Shown: positions 5,659 to 5,872 of the stretch, in pieces
Position numbering within the stretch: position 1 is the stretch's first letter
Layout of the letters: every line of letters begins with the position of its first letter
Origin: Alphaproteobacteria bacterium
Lineage (GTDB): Bacteria; Pseudomonadota; Alphaproteobacteria; RF32; CAG-239
Direction of reading: 5' to 3'
Length of the DNA stretch: 5,872 nt
Assembly: GCA_017650255.1 (NCBI GenBank)
Contig: JAGCFG010000083.1
Location: 1-5,872 of the forward strand
The notes under the pieces: generated by a model
Told to the model about the DNA's origin: nothing
Database searches by the model: none
What the model saw: the letters and a program-made list of their open reading frames with translations, nothing else
Made by a program: the position numbers and the translations under genes

Positions 5659-5872
5659 AGGGTTTCCTTTGCGATAAAAATTGCGCCCAGAACTGGTGTT
5701 CCATTTTCAGTGCGCAGGGTTGTGTTGTGTTGTGATACGCTGTTGTAGCCGCAATTTTTTAATGTGGTGTTAATGTAGTCGGAATTGTAAATATATCGTC
5801 CTTGCGGTAAGAGGAAAAAGGTTTGAGTTTTATTGTTGTCTATCGCGGCGGAAAAAACAAATTCGTGCGGAA
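5655..5872 (-). CDS. C-terminal fragment of a probable SAM-dependent methyltransferase (N-terminal part beyond window)
   Basis: A minus-strand frame enters from the right edge and runs 71 codons to a TGA at 5655-5657. Its ending resembles the last two strands and helix of class I methyltransferases of the TPR-associated predicted-methyltransferase type. It has a hydrophobic strand (EFVFSAA), the FFLLPQGRYIYNSDYI stretch, a helix ending in a CGY turn, then LRTEN-GTPVLGAIFIAKE, which matches the usual 'LR-E-G-PV-G-l-vA' ending. The SAM-binding motifs would lie outside the window, so neither catalysis nor substrate can be judged. It overlaps the RNHCP gene by 4 bases and would be upstream in the same transcript. 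The assignment rests on remembered similarity over 71 residues only. Confidence 0.6.
   Translation of the reverse strand, partial: PHEFVFSAAIDNNKTQTFFLLPQGRYIYNSDYINTTLKNCGYNSVSQHNTTLRTENGTPVLGAIFIAKETL

Noticed and set aside
5423..5704. Minus-strand frame overlapping the RNHCP gene and the methyltransferase end
   Set aside because: It is out of frame with both, low in recognisable sequence, and the other frames carry clear family motifs and a ribosome binding site.
5719..5733. Three tandem GTTGT units
   Set aside because: They lie inside the methyltransferase coding end, are too few for a convincing variable repeat, and encode an ordinary polar stretch.

Overview
The window is a compact, protein-dense stretch of an AT-rich bacterial genome with no gene-free interval longer than about 130 bases. 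The lineage cannot be proved from here. A dedicated peptidoglycan ligase, an MscS channel, a TerC-type exporter and a tRNA-Thr with encoded CCA fit a low-GC, probably uncultured, proteobacterium. Alphaproteobacterial affinity is my guess only. All three stop codons are used, so the genetic code looks standard.

Left, plus strand (1-2844): the 3' part of an MscS-family mechanosensitive channel gene, cut by the window edge, overlaps by 4 bases a divergent murD-type ligase gene. A tRNA-Thr(CGU) gene starts 2 bases after the murD stop. A strong hairpin with T-runs on both sides closes this unit and can also serve the convergent gene beyond it. The ligase lacks both lysines that surround D-glutamate in E. 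coli MurD, so it may be a MurD2-type (L-glutamate-adding) enzyme.

Centre, minus strand (2853-3566): a single GNAT acetyltransferase-like gene, visibly more AT-rich than its neighbours and placed just beyond the 3' end of the tRNA. It may have been acquired.

Right, minus strand (3693-5872, read right to left): the C-terminal end of a probable SAM-dependent methyltransferase (cut by the window edge), an RNHCP zinc-ribbon protein overlapping it by 4 bases, an FRM2-like nitroreductase, and a TerC/Alx-family membrane protein. The genes are tightly spaced and could form one transcription unit.

The oddest feature is the nitroreductase start. A good Shine-Dalgarno sequence and an ATG, at the position homology predicts, are followed at once by an in-frame TAA. 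The conserved FMN-binding RRS motif lies after that stop and before the first usable ATG/GTG/TTG-type start. The gene is therefore either broken at codon 2, started at a rare codon, or under an AUG-stop regulatory arrangement.

No CRISPR array, insertion sequence, riboswitch or origin was seen.
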